A stretch of 64,000 nt of DNA from Rheum nobile (lineage: Eukaryota > Streptophyta > Magnoliopsida > Caryophyllales > Polygonaceae): positions 3,820,001 to 3,884,000 of the forward strand of contig WOAB01000211.1 of the NCBI GenBank assembly GCA_027886185.1. Reading direction: 5' to 3'. Shown piece after piece: positions 22,068 through 34,665 of this stretch (position 1 is its first letter; the number at the start of each line of letters is the position of its first letter). The translations under genes and the position numbers were made by a program. The notes beneath the pieces were generated by a model. That model made no database searches. It saw only the letters and a list, made by a program, of their open reading frames with translations, and was not told the DNA's origin.

Positions 22068-23387
22068 TCAGGGTTCTTCTTCGCTGGCTTGGCTCATTAC
22101 AAAGAGTCTTTGCCCTTGGCCTGAAGACCCCATAGGCGCTTTGCCTTTATTACGAGCCATAGACTGCTCAGGAGCAAATACCTCTGGCCTTAGGTTCAGT
22201 CCACCGCCAACATTTGACGCCTGATAAGACTGCATTGGTCCCTGACCCTTCAGTCTGCAGTATGCTTTTATGTGACCTTCTTTCCCACAATTATGACATA
22301 CTCTCTTGTCCTTTTGGAAATTAAAATTTGTATGCCCAACTTCACCACAGTTGTGGCACTGAATTACTCCGTTGCTCCAACCTGAGCCTCTGGCAGAGTC
22401 AGACTGAGTTGTCTCGGTCTTAGCACGACAAGACTTCTCAAACTTGGTAGGTGATGCCGGTCGTTTGAACGAACCAACCTGGTGATCCTGTTGCCCATCC
22501 TTTCCCTTAACTTGCTTCTCCCGTTTATGGGCGGATTCTTCCAGTGTGACTTCTGTCTTGTAGGCTGCATCCACATATTGTTCTAATGTAGAACATCCGT
22601 GATGCAACATTAGAGGCTTGATTTCTGGATTCATCCATCCATGGAAGTACCAGATCTTTTGTTCTTCGCTTGACACCTCAGGTCCAGCGTATTGCAATAA
22701 GTGATTGAACTTAGCTACGAGCTCAGTCACCTTTAACCCATCAGTCTTTGGGTACAGAAATTCCTTATGCTTCTCATCCCTCATAGCACGGGAAAAGAAA
22801 CGGTCAGTCATCTTTGTTTTAAACATGCTCCAATTCAGCTCGGGATGATCTGCCAGACCGGTGCTCTCCCACAATTCGCTAGCCACATCCTTGACTTGAA
22901 GGGAGGCGATGTGCACTTTCTCAGCCTTAGTGCAATTAATGTCCCGGAGCAACCGTTCCATATGCGAGAACCAATATGTCACCCTGACTTGTTCTCCAGT
23001 ACCGTCGTAGCTGTCAGGCCTCATTGAACTCACGGCTTTTAACGCTTGACTGTAAGTTCCTCTGTTCCTGACAACATTGATCTGAGGTACTTGCTCCGCT
23101 GACTCCTCAACTTCAGGAATAGCCTGAGGAACTGGACCACCTTGTGCTTGTGGTACGACTGGTCGCATAACATCTGCGATTGCTTGCATGACAATTCCTC
23201 GAATTGCCTCAACTGATGCAGCATCAAACATCATCGGTGCGTTGGGCTGATCTTGGTCATTTCCTCCTGGATTATTGTTGAAGATAGACTCACACTCTCA
23301 TGTTGGGTCTGCAGCATTCCTCGTATTTGGTCTGGGGTCATTACTCGGCCCAGCACCAACACGGATAACGTTCCTTGTGTTCACCAT
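22068..23387 (-). pseudogene. Gag of array unit 2 (early stop)
   Basis: Same 439-codon design as unit 1. Codon 30 is TGA (23298-23300; GGA in intact units), so only a 388-aa frame from an internal Met at 23234 is open, down to 22068. Within that frame the gag core spans about residues 60-230. Knuckle 1 starts at C293 but its fourth ligand is F306 instead of C; knuckle 2 (C313 to C326) is intact. The non-coding tail (21327-22067) carries a 68-bp deletion near 21529, bounded by CCG microhomology. Internal translation could give an N-truncated Gag, but the lost start and knuckle suggest decay. Confidence 0.92.
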
Positions 23388-23825
23388 CTGTTTACCGATC
23401 AAATTCCAAGGATTTTATCAAATTAATATCATTATGATATACTTATTGTAATAAAATAAACTTAGAATAGATCAACTTGGTAATTTCTATTGATGAACTC
23501 AAATCGAGTTACTAGGTTCTACAACCTTAACTCAAAGCGAGGGAACTGGGAATTCCAGCCTTATTGGGCATGGCGAAACCACCTTGGCTTCTCCCGGGTT
23601 CCTCTGAAGAGAACAGAATGCACTCATATCTTACGGGGCAACGGGGAAGGAATTAGTCTTTCTAGATATAGAAGCAAGCTTACTATATCAGACTGTATAG
23701 AAGACATGACTATGAACGGTGTTTTCAAATTCTTTTCACTTTGAAAATTCAGAGTCCTTTGAAAACACTTTTTAATTAAAACGAGTAAATGGTTTTCAAA
23801 TACCCAACCCGTTTTAAAAACTTTC
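23388..23825 (-). other. Leader, unit 2
   Basis: Counterpart of the unit 1 leader, with few substitutions. No sense-strand frame. Confidence 0.5.
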
Positions 23826-23837
23826 GCTCTGATACCA
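23826..23837 (-). promoter_or_regulatory. Primer binding site, unit 2
   Basis: TGGTATCAGAGC on the minus strand, four bases from LTR3; identical to unit 1. Confidence 0.92.
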
Positions 23838-23841
23838 CAAC

Positions 23842-26661
23842 TGTAACACCCCCAAATCTTAACCCATTTGAAAAGGTATTACCGCCAGTGACCTCAGTGT
23901 TCCTTACCGAGATCACCCAAGGCTTTACCGTTTAAATACAATTATGAGATACAAAGGATACAAAAGCATAATTTTATTCATATTAAAACAAGGGTTCCGG
24001 GATTACATTCCAATCCCGAATAGGATAAACACAGAGTTTAAACAAAGTACAACGGAAGTCTTTTAAATATATTACAAACAAGGATCTTGACCACAATGGT
24101 CATCTCCCAAGGATCTCAACCTGATTAAAAGAAATTATTAAAAACATCGAAAAACCATCATTGACTCCATAGTCCTTCTAGTCTTCTCATCTACACTCTA
24201 TCTGATGTGCCGAATCGAACGGATGACACCAGCCCACATGCAGAGAACAATTTCCGTGGGTTAGTCTAATGAAAGACTATGCAAGGGTATAAAGCAGAAG
24301 GTTCGAAGTAGTTGTATTAGGTTAGACTCATAGTTTCTCGAATAATAACCGATAACGATAATCAACCTTCATACTTTTACTGAAAACAACAAGAGGTATG
24401 CACAAGAGAAGATTCTGGAAGACTGAATCTTCACAGAAATCGACTCGAAAGAAGACTCCAAAGGAATTGAGTCTTAAGGAAATATGACAAATCTGGAACG
24501 TTTAAAGGATCACACACAAGATTTAAAAACTGACTAGATGTTTCGGTTCACAACCAACCTCACCGCGTATAGAGAATCCAGATTGGAAAGAGAACGTACT
24601 CTGATCAAAGTCAAGACGAGCTTTCCTAGCTGCACTATTTACTTAGCTGCACTACTCGCCAAAGGTATATTAATCTTGTGCACTCGGGCACTTTATCTTA
24701 TTTAATTATAAAACACACGCCACTGAAATACATTAATATTATTAAGAGCGGCTACAACGCTTTAAATCTCAGGGTGACCATTATGTCGACCCAAACTAAA
24801 ACAACACACAAACACACACACACACGAGGCTTAATATTATTCTGAGAATAACGGAAGTTATTATTACACAGGGTGACCTTACGTTCACCCAGATTACACT
24901 GCCACGGTGCTTACACTTTAATTTACAGGGTGACAGTTACGTCCACCCCAATTGCACTAGCTAGGTGCTTAATACACAGGGTGACAATTATGTTCACCCA
25001 ATTGCGCTAGCAAGGCGCTTAAACACTTCAGATCCTTAAAGGTGGATAGGAAGCATAGGTCATGACCCTTAAATTATTATTCGGAATTATTTCGAGGAAT
25101 ATTACGTTATAAAGAAACGACTAATCCTTACTTGGATTAGCGTTCCTACGAATATTAAGTTATAAAGAAACGACTAATCCTTACCTGGATTAGCGTTCCT
25201 ACGAACACTCGTGCTAACTAAACAGTCTAACACAACAATTATTCACATTAAATCCATCCAGGCAAACGACTTAAACATAGAGATAATAGAAACGGCTAAT
25301 CCTTACTTGGATTAGCTTTCCTATTAATCCATATGCTATTCTAGCATTAAGATTAATTTCACAACAATACCATCACGGTAATTATCACATATAATTGCGT
25401 TGTTCTAACAGATATACAACCTATTATAATATAATTATTACAGTTCTCCAAAACAGTTTATACAACCATCTCCAGACAAACACAATAATCATTCCAAATT
25501 AATTACTCAGATAACTAACTGATAATTAATGTAAATATGGAACGATGAGCAAGAGCGAACCGCCACTTGCCTTAATCCGCAGATCTGGAACAAAGCTAGA
25601 GACAATGGGTTTCCGGACTCGACACAAGGACAGCTCCGACAGCACAGATTCCTTCGGGTCGACCCATAAAGAAACCCTGAGTTAGATCCGACATAAACTA
25701 GTACGAATTTAAGGACAAATGAAAGAAATCGAGAGGAACGACGCTCGAAAGACGACCACCCAAGGCCGAGGCCAAAAGAGGCCACAACCCTCTGGCGGCG
25801 GTCGCCGCTGCTCTTGGCAGCGGGCGCCGCTGTTCATCACGGCGGTCGCCGCCATCAACACGGCGGGCGCCGCGATGAACCCAGAAAACAGCACGGCGAG
25901 AACAAAACTCACCAACGACGATCGGATTGGCCTCTTTTAACCTTGCTTTGGATTCTAGGCGTTTGAGGGCCTCCAAGGCTTCACAATGGCACTGGAAACA
26001 ACACCAAACAACACCCCGACGATCGCTTCGACAATTCCGGCGAGGCACCCAAACTCCGGCGAGAAGAATTTTGAGGATTGAGCTTCTAATTTGTGCTCCA
26101 ATCCGATCCCCAAGTGCTCCAATTTATAGCCAAAGATCAGGGAACACAATGATGGCTATAGGGGAGACGTGGAGAGGCTAATTCGGCGTCGTCAGACGCT
26201 CGCCGGCGACCACAGGCCTACGCCCCCAGCTAGCTCACGGCGGGCGCCGCGCCTCCACAGTTCGCCGCTTTGCAAATACAACGGCGGCGGGCTAATGGCG
26301 GCGGTCGCCGCACTGTACGGCGGTCGCCGTTTCCTAGCCATGGTGCCCAGCTAGAAGACGAGGGGACGGCTGCCTCGAGCCACGAACGGCGGTCGCCGCC
26401 GTACTTACGGCGGGCGCCGCCAGGTCACCCTCCTCCGATTGGCTTTTGGATGACGTTGGCTTAACCCGGGATAAAAATAATCATACACGAACGAGTATTA
26501 ACTCCCAAAATACGTCGACTGTATATTATTTCACTTAAAAAAATATCACAGATATTGAGCACATTACAGAATGTCTCAAACTCTCTGAATTAAATCCGAC
26601 GTACAAAACGGGTGTTCGGGAAAATTCCCAAAATAACCTTACAGAAATACGGGGTATCACA
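23842..26661 (-). repeat. Array LTR3
   Basis: 2820 bp. It shares rare variants with LTR1 (AATGGGTTTCCGGACTC near 25607, long A-run near 26540). The right-hand neighbour, int3, likewise begins unit-1-like. Confidence 0.95.
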
Positions 26662-26682
26662 TCACCTCCCCATTAAAAGAAG
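26662..26682 (-). promoter_or_regulatory. Polypurine tract, unit 3
   Basis: AATGGGGAGGTGA on the minus strand, the variant shared only with unit 1. Confidence 0.8.
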
Positions 26683-27492
26683 TTTCGATCCCGAAACTTG
26701 CATTAAGCCAATGAGGATCCTGCCTTAATACTAATCTGGATCCAATATCCTTAACCACTTCATCCTTGAAATGGATCACAAGAGATTTTACTCTTACTTC
26801 CTTTGGATATCATTCTGAAAATGATTCGCTCGTCTCAATACTTATAACACAACTCACTTATGAGAGATAGCTCTTAATCTCTCCGATCATAACTCCACAA
26901 GTTCATCCTTTATATCTTAAGAAATCTCGGAAGAACTCAGCGTATGGGATACCGCTTACCACTTTATTCCTTAGATGTAAATAGACAATTCTCTTTACTG
27001 AATCTTTAATGCATCTGGATCATTAACATATCCCGGTCTTCAACTGAAACCTTTCTTCTTAACACAACAACTCTTACAACTTATTCTTCCTCAAAGAGTT
27101 GTACCCAGTCTTATAGATGACATACTCTATGTATGAAGAAGAATCTTAGGAATGGATTTAGATTTAAACAACAGTAGAGTCGACCCTGTGATTAATCATA
27201 TAGGGGACGAATATCTAAGTTGCCCACACTACTCTACCACCATAAGTCTGACAGTCTTTATCCTTACTTGGCATAAGCTATTCTCGACACTTACGAGGTT
27301 TCGTATGAACAACTAATTCGTAACGATAACGCATTCTGAAATTTCCAAAACAAGGAAACACTTCATTATCATTCAAACCTTACATTACTGACAAAATTTG
27401 AAAAACCAGATCACGATACCATGGAGATTATCGACACACGTCGCTACTCCTTAATCTTAAAGAAAGACTTAACACAAATACAACTTAATGGA

Positions 27493-28812
27493 TCAGGGTT
27501 CTTCTTCGCTGGCTTGGCTCATTACAAAGAGTCTTTGCCCTTGGCCTGAAGACCCCATAGGCTCTTTGCCTTTATTACGAGCCATAGACTGCTCAGGAGC
27601 AAATACCTCTGGCCTTAGGTTCAGTCCACCGCCAACATTTGACGCCTGATAAGACTGCATTGGTCCCTGACCCTTCAGTCTGCAGTATGCTTTTATGTGG
27701 CCTTCTTTCCCACAATTATGACATACTCTCTTGTCCTTTTGGAAATTAAAATTTGTATGCCCAACTTCACCACAGTTGTGGCACTGAATTACTCCGTTGC
27801 TCCAACCTGAGCCTCTGGCAGAGTCAGACTGAGTTGTCTCGGTCTTAGCAGGACCAGACTTCTCAAACTTGGTAGGTGATGCCGGTCGTTTGAATGAACC
27901 AACCTGGCGATCCTGTTGCCCATCCTTTCCCTTAACTTGCTTCTCCCGTTTATGGGCGGATTCTTCCAGTGTGACTTCTGTCTTGTAGGCTGCATCCACA
28001 TATTGTTCTAATGTAGAACATCCGTGATGCAACATTAGAGGCTTGATTTCTGGATTCATCCATCCATGGAAGTACCAGATCTTTTGTTCTTCGCTTGACA
28101 CCTCAGGTCCAGCGTATTGCAATAAGTGATTGAACTTAGCTACGAGCTCAGTCACCTTTAACCCATCAGTCTTTGGGTACATAAATTCCTTATGCTTCTC
28201 ATCCCTCATAGCACGGGAAAAGAAACGGTCAGTCATCTTTGTTTTAAACATGCTCCAATTCAGCTCGGGATGATCTGCCAGACCGGTGCTCTCCCACAAT
28301 TCGCTAGCCACATCCTTGACTTGAAGGGAGGCGATGTGCACTTTCTCAGCCTCAGTGCAATGAATGTTCCGGAGCAACCGTTCCATATGCGAGAACCAAT
28401 ATGTCACCCTGACTTGTTCTCCAGTACCGTCGTAGCTGTCAGGCCTCATTGAACTCACGGCTTTTAACGCTTGACTGTAAGTTCCTCTGTTCCTGACAAC
28501 ATTGATCTGAGGTACTTGCTCCGCTGACTCCTCAACTTCAGGAATAGCCTGAGGAACTGGACCACCTTGTGCTTGTGGTACGACTGGTCGCATAACATCT
28601 GCGATTGCTTGCATGACAATTCCTCGAATTGCCTCAACTGATGCAGCATCAAACATCATCGGTGCGTTGGGCTGATCTTGGTCATTTCCTCCTGGATTAT
28701 TGTTGAAGATAGACTCACGCTCTCATGTTGGGTCTGCAGCATTCCTCGCATTTGGTGTGGGGTCATTACTCGGCCCAGCACCAACACGGATAACGTTCCT
28801 TGTGTTCACCAT
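27493..28812 (-). pseudogene. Gag of array unit 3 (same early stop as unit 2)
   Basis: TGA at codon 30 (28723-28725), identical to unit 2, leaves a 388-aa open frame 28659-27493. Knuckle 1 again has F for the last C. The 3' end of the gene and everything upstream to the LTR match unit 2, whereas the non-coding tail (26683-27492) matches unit 1, including the GTCGCTACTCC segment near 27440. The switch falls between about 27445 and 27620, so unit 3 is a recombinant or gene-conversion product. Confidence 0.92.
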
Positions 28813-29250
28813 CTGTTTACCAATCAAATTCCAAGGATTTTATCAAATTAATATCATTATGATATACTTATTGTAATAAAATAAACTTAGAATAGATCAA
28901 CTTGGTAATTTCTATTGATGAACTCAAACCGAGTTACTAGGTTCTACAACCTTAACTCAAAGCGAGGGAACTGGGAATTCAAGCCTTATTGGGTATGGCG
29001 AAACCACCTTGGCTTCTCCCGGGTTCCTCTGAAGAGAACAGAATGCACCCTTATCTTACGGGGCAACGGGGAAGGAATTAGTCTTTCTAGATATAGAAGC
29101 AAGCTTACTATATCAGACTGTATAGAAGACATGACTATGAACGGTGTTTTCAAATTCTTTTCACTTTGAAAATTCAGAGTCCTTTGAAAACACTTTTTAA
29201 TTAAAACGAGTAAATGGTTTTCAAATACCCAACCCGTTTTAAAAACTTTC
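28813..29250 (-). other. Leader, unit 3
   Basis: Leader homologous to units 1 and 2; closest to unit 2 by eye. No coding signal. Confidence 0.5.
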
Positions 29251-29262
29251 GCTCTGATACCA
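29251..29262 (-). promoter_or_regulatory. Primer binding site, unit 3
   Basis: TGGTATCAGAGC on the minus strand, adjoining LTR4. Confidence 0.92.
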
Positions 29263-29266
29263 CAAC

Positions 29267-32084
29267 TGTAACACCCCCAAATCTTAACCCATTTGAAAAG
29301 GTATTACCGCCAGTGACCTCAGTGTTCCTTACCGAGATCACCCAAGGCTTTACCGTTTAAATACAATTATGAGATACAAAGGATACACAAGCATAATTTT
29401 ATTCATATTAAAACAGGGGTTCCGGGATTACATTCCAATCCCGAATAGGATAAACACAGAGTTTAAACAAAGTACAACGGAAGTCTTTTAAATATATTAC
29501 AAACAAGGATCTTGACCACAATGGTCATCTCCCAAGGATCTCAACCTGATTAAAAGAAATTATTAAAAACATCGAAAAACCATCGTTGACTCCATAGTCC
29601 TTCTAGTCTTCTCATCTACACTCTATCTGATGTGCCGAATCGAACGGATGACACCAGCCCACATGCAGAGAACAATTTCTGTGGGTTAGTCTAATGAAAG
29701 ACTATGCAAGGGTATAAAGCAAAAGGTTCGAAGTAGTTGTATTAGGTTAGACTCATCGTTTCTCGAATAATAACCGATAACGATAATCAACCTTCATACT
29801 TTTACTGAAAACAACAAGAGGTATGCACAAGAGAAGATTCTGGAAGACTGAATCTTCACAGAAATCGACTCGAAAGAAGACTCCAAAGGAATTGAGTCTT
29901 AAGGAAATATGACAAATCTGGAACGTTTAAAGGATCACACACAAGATTTAAAAACTGACTAGATGTTTCGGTTCACGACCAACCTCACCGCGTATAGCGA
30001 ATCCAGATTGGAAAGAGAACGTACTCTGATCAAAGTCAAGACGAGCTTTCCTAGCTGCACTATTTACTTAGCTGCACTACTCGCCAAAGGTATATTAATC
30101 TTGTGCACTCGGGCACTTTATCTTATTTAATTATAAAACACACGCCACTGAAATACATTAATATTATTAAGAGCGGCTACAACGCTTTAAATCTCAGGGT
30201 GACCATTATGTCGACCCAAACTCAAACAACACACAAACACACACACACACGAGGCTTAATATTATTCCGAGAACAACGGAAGTTATTATTACACAGGGTG
30301 ACCTTACGTTCACCCAGATTACACTGCCACGGTGCTTACACTTTAGTTTACAGGGTGACAGTTACGTCCACCCCAATTGCACTAGCTAGGTGCTTAATAC
30401 ACAGGGTGACAATTATGTTCACCCAATTGCGCTAGCAAGGCGCTTAAACACTTTAGATCCTTAAAGGTGGATAGGAAGCATAGGTCATGACCCTTAAATT
30501 ATTATTCGGAATTATTCCGAGGAATATTACGTTATAAAGAAACGACTAATCCTTACTTGGATTAGCATTCCTACGAATATTAAGTTATAAAGAAACGACT
30601 AATCCTTACCTGGATTAGCGTTCCTACGAACACTCGTGCTAACTAAACAGTCTAACACAGCAATTATTCACATTAAATCCATCCAGGCAAACGACTTAAA
30701 CATAGAGATAATAGAAACGGCTAATCCTTACTTGGATTAACTTTCCTATTAATCCACATGCTATTCTAGCATTAAGATTAATTTCACAACAATACCATCA
30801 CGGTAATTATCACATATAATTGCGTTGTTCTAACAGATATACAACCTATTATAATATCATTATTACAGTTCTCCAAAACAGTTTATAAAACCATTTCCAG
30901 ACAAACACAATAATCATTCCAAATTAATTACTCAGATAACTAATTGATAATTAATGTAAATATAGAACGATGAGCAAGAGCGAACCACCACTTGCCTTAA
31001 TCCGCAGATCTGGAACAAAGCTAGAGACAACGGGTTTCCGGGCTCGACACAGGACAGCTCCGACAGCACAGATTCCTTCGGGTCGACCCATAAAGAAACC
31101 CTGAGTTAGATCCGACATAAACTAGTACGAATTTAAGGACAAACGAAAGAAATCGAGAGGAACGACGCTCGAAAGACGACCACCCAGGGCCGAGGACAAA
31201 AGAGGCCACAACCCTCTGGCGGCGGTCGCCGCTGCTCTTGGCAGCGGGCACCGCTGTTCATCACGACGTTCGCCGCCATCAACACGGCGGGCGTCGCGAT
31301 GAACCCAGAAAACAGCACGGCGAGAACAAAACTCACCAACGACGATCGGATTGGCCTCCTTTAGCCTTGCTTTGGATTCTAGGCGTTTGAGGGACTCCAA
31401 GGCTTCACAATGGCACTGGAAACAACACCTAACAACACCCCGGCGATCGCTTCGACAATTCCGCCGAGGCACCCAAACCCCGGCGGAAAAATTTTGAGGA
31501 TTGAGCTTCTGATTTGTGCTCCAATCCGATCCCCAAGTGCTCCAATTTATAGTCAAAGATCAGGGAACACAATGATGGCTATAGGGGAGACGTGGAGAGG
31601 CTAATTCGGCATCGTCAGACGCTCGCCGGGGACCACAGGCCTACGCCCCTAGCTAGCTCACGGCGGGCGTCGCGCCTCCACAGGTCGCCGCTTTAAAAAT
31701 ACAACGGCGGTGGGCTAGTGGCGGCGGTCGCCGCACTGTACGGCGGTCGCCGTTTCCAAGCCCTGGTGCCCAGCTAGAAGACGAGGGGACAGCTGCCTCG
31801 AGCCACGAACGGCGGTTGCCGCCGTACTTACGGCGGGCGCCGCCAGGTCACCCTCCTCCGATTGGCTTTTGGATGACATTGGCTTAACCAGGGATAAAAA
31901 TAATCGTACACGAACGAGTATTAACTCCCAAAATACATCGACTGTATATTATTTCACTTAGAAAAATATTACAGATATTGCGCACATTACAGAATGTCTC
32001 AAACTCTCTAAATTAAATCTGACGTACAAAACGGGTGTTCGGGAAAATTCCCAAAATAACCTTACAGAAATACGGGGTATCACA
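29267..32084 (-). repeat. Array LTR4
   Basis: 2818 bp. It shares with LTR5 a one-base loss in the GACACAGGACAG stretch (near 31050) where the others have an extra G or A. Some GC motifs are mutated (CGGCGGTTGCC near 31810, GCGGGCACCGC near 31245). Confidence 0.95.
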
Positions 32085-32105
32085 TCACCTCCCCCTTAAA
32101 AGAAG
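32085..32105 (-). promoter_or_regulatory. Polypurine tract, unit 4
   Basis: AAGGGGGAGGTGA on the minus strand beside LTR4. Confidence 0.8.
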
Positions 32106-32893
32106 TTTCGATCCTGAAACTTGCATTAAGCCAATGAGGAACCTGCCTTAATACTAATCTGGATCCAACATCCTTAACCACTTCATCCTTGAAATGGATC
32201 ACAAGAGATTTTACTCTTACTTCCTTAGGATATCATTCTGAAAATGATTCGCTCGTCTCAATGCTTATAACACAACTCACTTATGAGAGATAGCTCTTAA
32301 TCTCTCCGATCATAACTCCACAAGTTCATCCTTTATATCTTAAGAAATCTCGGAAGAACTCAGCGTATGGGATACCGCTTACCACTTTATTCCTTAGATG
32401 TAAATAGACAATTCTCTTTACTGAATCTTTAATGGATCTGGATCATTAACATATCCCGGTCTTCAACTGAAACCTTTCTTCTTAACACAACAACTCTTAC
32501 AACTTATTCTTCCTCAAAGAGTTGCACCCAGCCTTATAGATGACATATTCTATGTATGAAGAAGAATCTTAGGAATGGATTTAGATTTAAACAGCAGTAG
32601 AGTCGACCCTATGATTAATCATATAGGGGACGAATATCTAAGTTGCCCACACTACTCTACCACCATAAGTCCGACAGTCTTTAGCCTTACTTGGTATAAG
32701 TTGTTCTCGACACTTACGAGGTTTCGTATGAACAACTAATTCGTAACGATAACGCATTCTGAAATTTCTAAAACAAGGAAACACTTCATTATCATTCAAA
32801 GAACAACCAGATCACGATACCATGGAGATTATCGACACACCTTGCTACTCCTTAATCTTAAAGAAAGACTTAACACAAATACAACTTAATGGA

Positions 32894-34211
32894 TCAGGGT
32901 TCTTCTTCGCTGGCTTGGCTCATTACAAAGAGTCTTTGCCCTTGGCCTGAAGACCCCATAGGCGCTTTGCCTTTATTACGAGCCATAGACTGCTCAGGAG
33001 CAGATACCTCTGGCCTTGGGTTCTATCCACCGCCAACATTTGACGCCTGATAAGACTGCATTGGTCCCTGACCCTTCAGTCTGCAGTATGCTTTTATGTG
33101 GCCTTCTCTCCACAATTATGACATACTCTCTTGTCCTTTTGGAAATTAAAATTTTTATGCCCAACTTCACCACAGTTGTGGCACTGAATTACTCTGTTGC
33201 TCCAACCTGAGCCTCTGGAAGAGTCAGACTGAGTTGTCTCGGTCTTAGCACACCAGACTTCTCAAACTTGGTAGGTGATGCCGGTCGTTTGAACGAACCA
33301 ACCTGGCGATCCTGTTGCCCATCCTTTCCCTTAACTTGCTTCTCCCGTTTATGGGCGGATTCTTCCAGTGTGACTTCTGTCTTGTCGGCTGCATCCACAT
33401 ATTGTTCTATTGTAGAACATCTGTGATGCCACATTAGAGGCTTGATTTCTGGATTCATCCATCCATGGAAGTACCAGATCTTTTGTTCTTCGCTTGACAC
33501 CTCAGGTCCAGCGTATTACAATAAGTGATTGAACTTAGCTGCGAGCTCAGTCACCTTTAACCCATCAGTCTTTGGGTATATAAATTCCTTATGCTTCTCA
33601 TCCCTCATAGCACGGGAAAAGAAACGGTGAGTCATCTTTGTTTTAAACATGCTCCAATTCAGCTCGGGATGATCTGCCAGACCGGTGCTCTCCCACCATT
33701 CGCTAGCCACATCCTTGACTTGAAGGGAGGCGATGTGCACTTTCTCAGCCTCAGTGCAATTAATGTTCCGGAGCAACCGTTCTATATGCGAGAACCAATA
33801 TTTCACCCTGACTTGTTCTCCAGTACCGTCGTAGTTGTCAGGCCTCATTGAACTCACGGCTTTTAACGCTTGACTGTAAGTTCCTCTATTCATGACAACA
33901 TTGATCTGAGGTACTTGCTCCACTGACTCCTCAACTTCGGGAATAGCCTGAGGAACTGGACCACCTTGTGCTTGTGGTACGACTGGTCGCATAACATCTG
34001 CGATTGCTTGCATGACAATTCCTCGAATTGCCTCAACTGATGCAGCATCAAACATCATCGGTGCGTTGGGCTGATCTTGGTCATTGCCTCCTGGATTATT
34101 GTTGAAGATAGACTCACGCTCTCCTGTTGGGTCTGCAGCATTCCTCGCATTTGGTCTGGGGTCATTATTCGGCCCAGCACCAGCACGGATAATGTTCCTT
34201 GTGTTCACCAT
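32894..34211 (-). pseudogene. Gag of array unit 4 (nonsense plus two frameshifts)
   Basis: The most damaged gag. A CAA to TAA change at 33516-33518 ends the first frame after the L-N-H-L-L segment. A one-base loss near 33250 shifts the frame just before the knuckles, a lesion shared with unit 5. A second one-base loss near 33107 lies inside the knuckle region. The last ligand of knuckle 1 is also F. The open pieces are 34211-33516 and 33500-33189. The remaining tail, 32106-32893, is about 25 bp shorter than in units 1, 3 and 5, with the loss near 32800. Confidence 0.92.
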
Positions 34212-34649
34212 CTGTTTACCGATCAAATTCCAAGGATTTTATCACATTAATATCATTCTGATATACTTATTGTAATAAAATCAAATTAGAATAGATCAAC
34301 TTGGTAATTTCTATTGATGAACTCAAACTGAGTTACTAGGTTCTACAACCTTAACTCAAAGCGAGGGAACTGGAAATTCAAGCCTTATTGGGTATGGCGA
34401 AACCACCTTGGCTTCTCCCGGGTTCCTCTGAAGAGAACAGAATGCACCCATATCTTACGGGGCAACGGGGAAGGAATTAGTCTTTCTAGATATAGAAGCA
34501 AGCTTACTATATCAGACTGTATAGAAGACATGACTATGAACGGTGTTTTCAAATTCTTTTCACTTTGAAAATTCAGAGTCCTTTGAAAACACTTTTTAAT
34601 TAAAACGAGTAAATGGTTTTCAAATACCCAACCCGTTTTAAAAACTTTC
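34212..34649 (-). other. Leader, unit 4
   Basis: Homologous leader with scattered substitutions; nothing coding. Confidence 0.5.
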
Positions 34650-34661
34650 GCTCTGATACCA
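34650..34661 (-). promoter_or_regulatory. Primer binding site, unit 4
   Basis: TGGTATCAGAGC on the minus strand, adjoining LTR5. Confidence 0.92.
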
Positions 34662-34665
34662 CAAC

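Noticed and set aside
22767..23027. Plus-strand 86-codon frames repeated in each unit (also at 28192, 33591, 39012)
   Set aside because: They are antisense shadows of the gag gene, kept open by gag codon usage.
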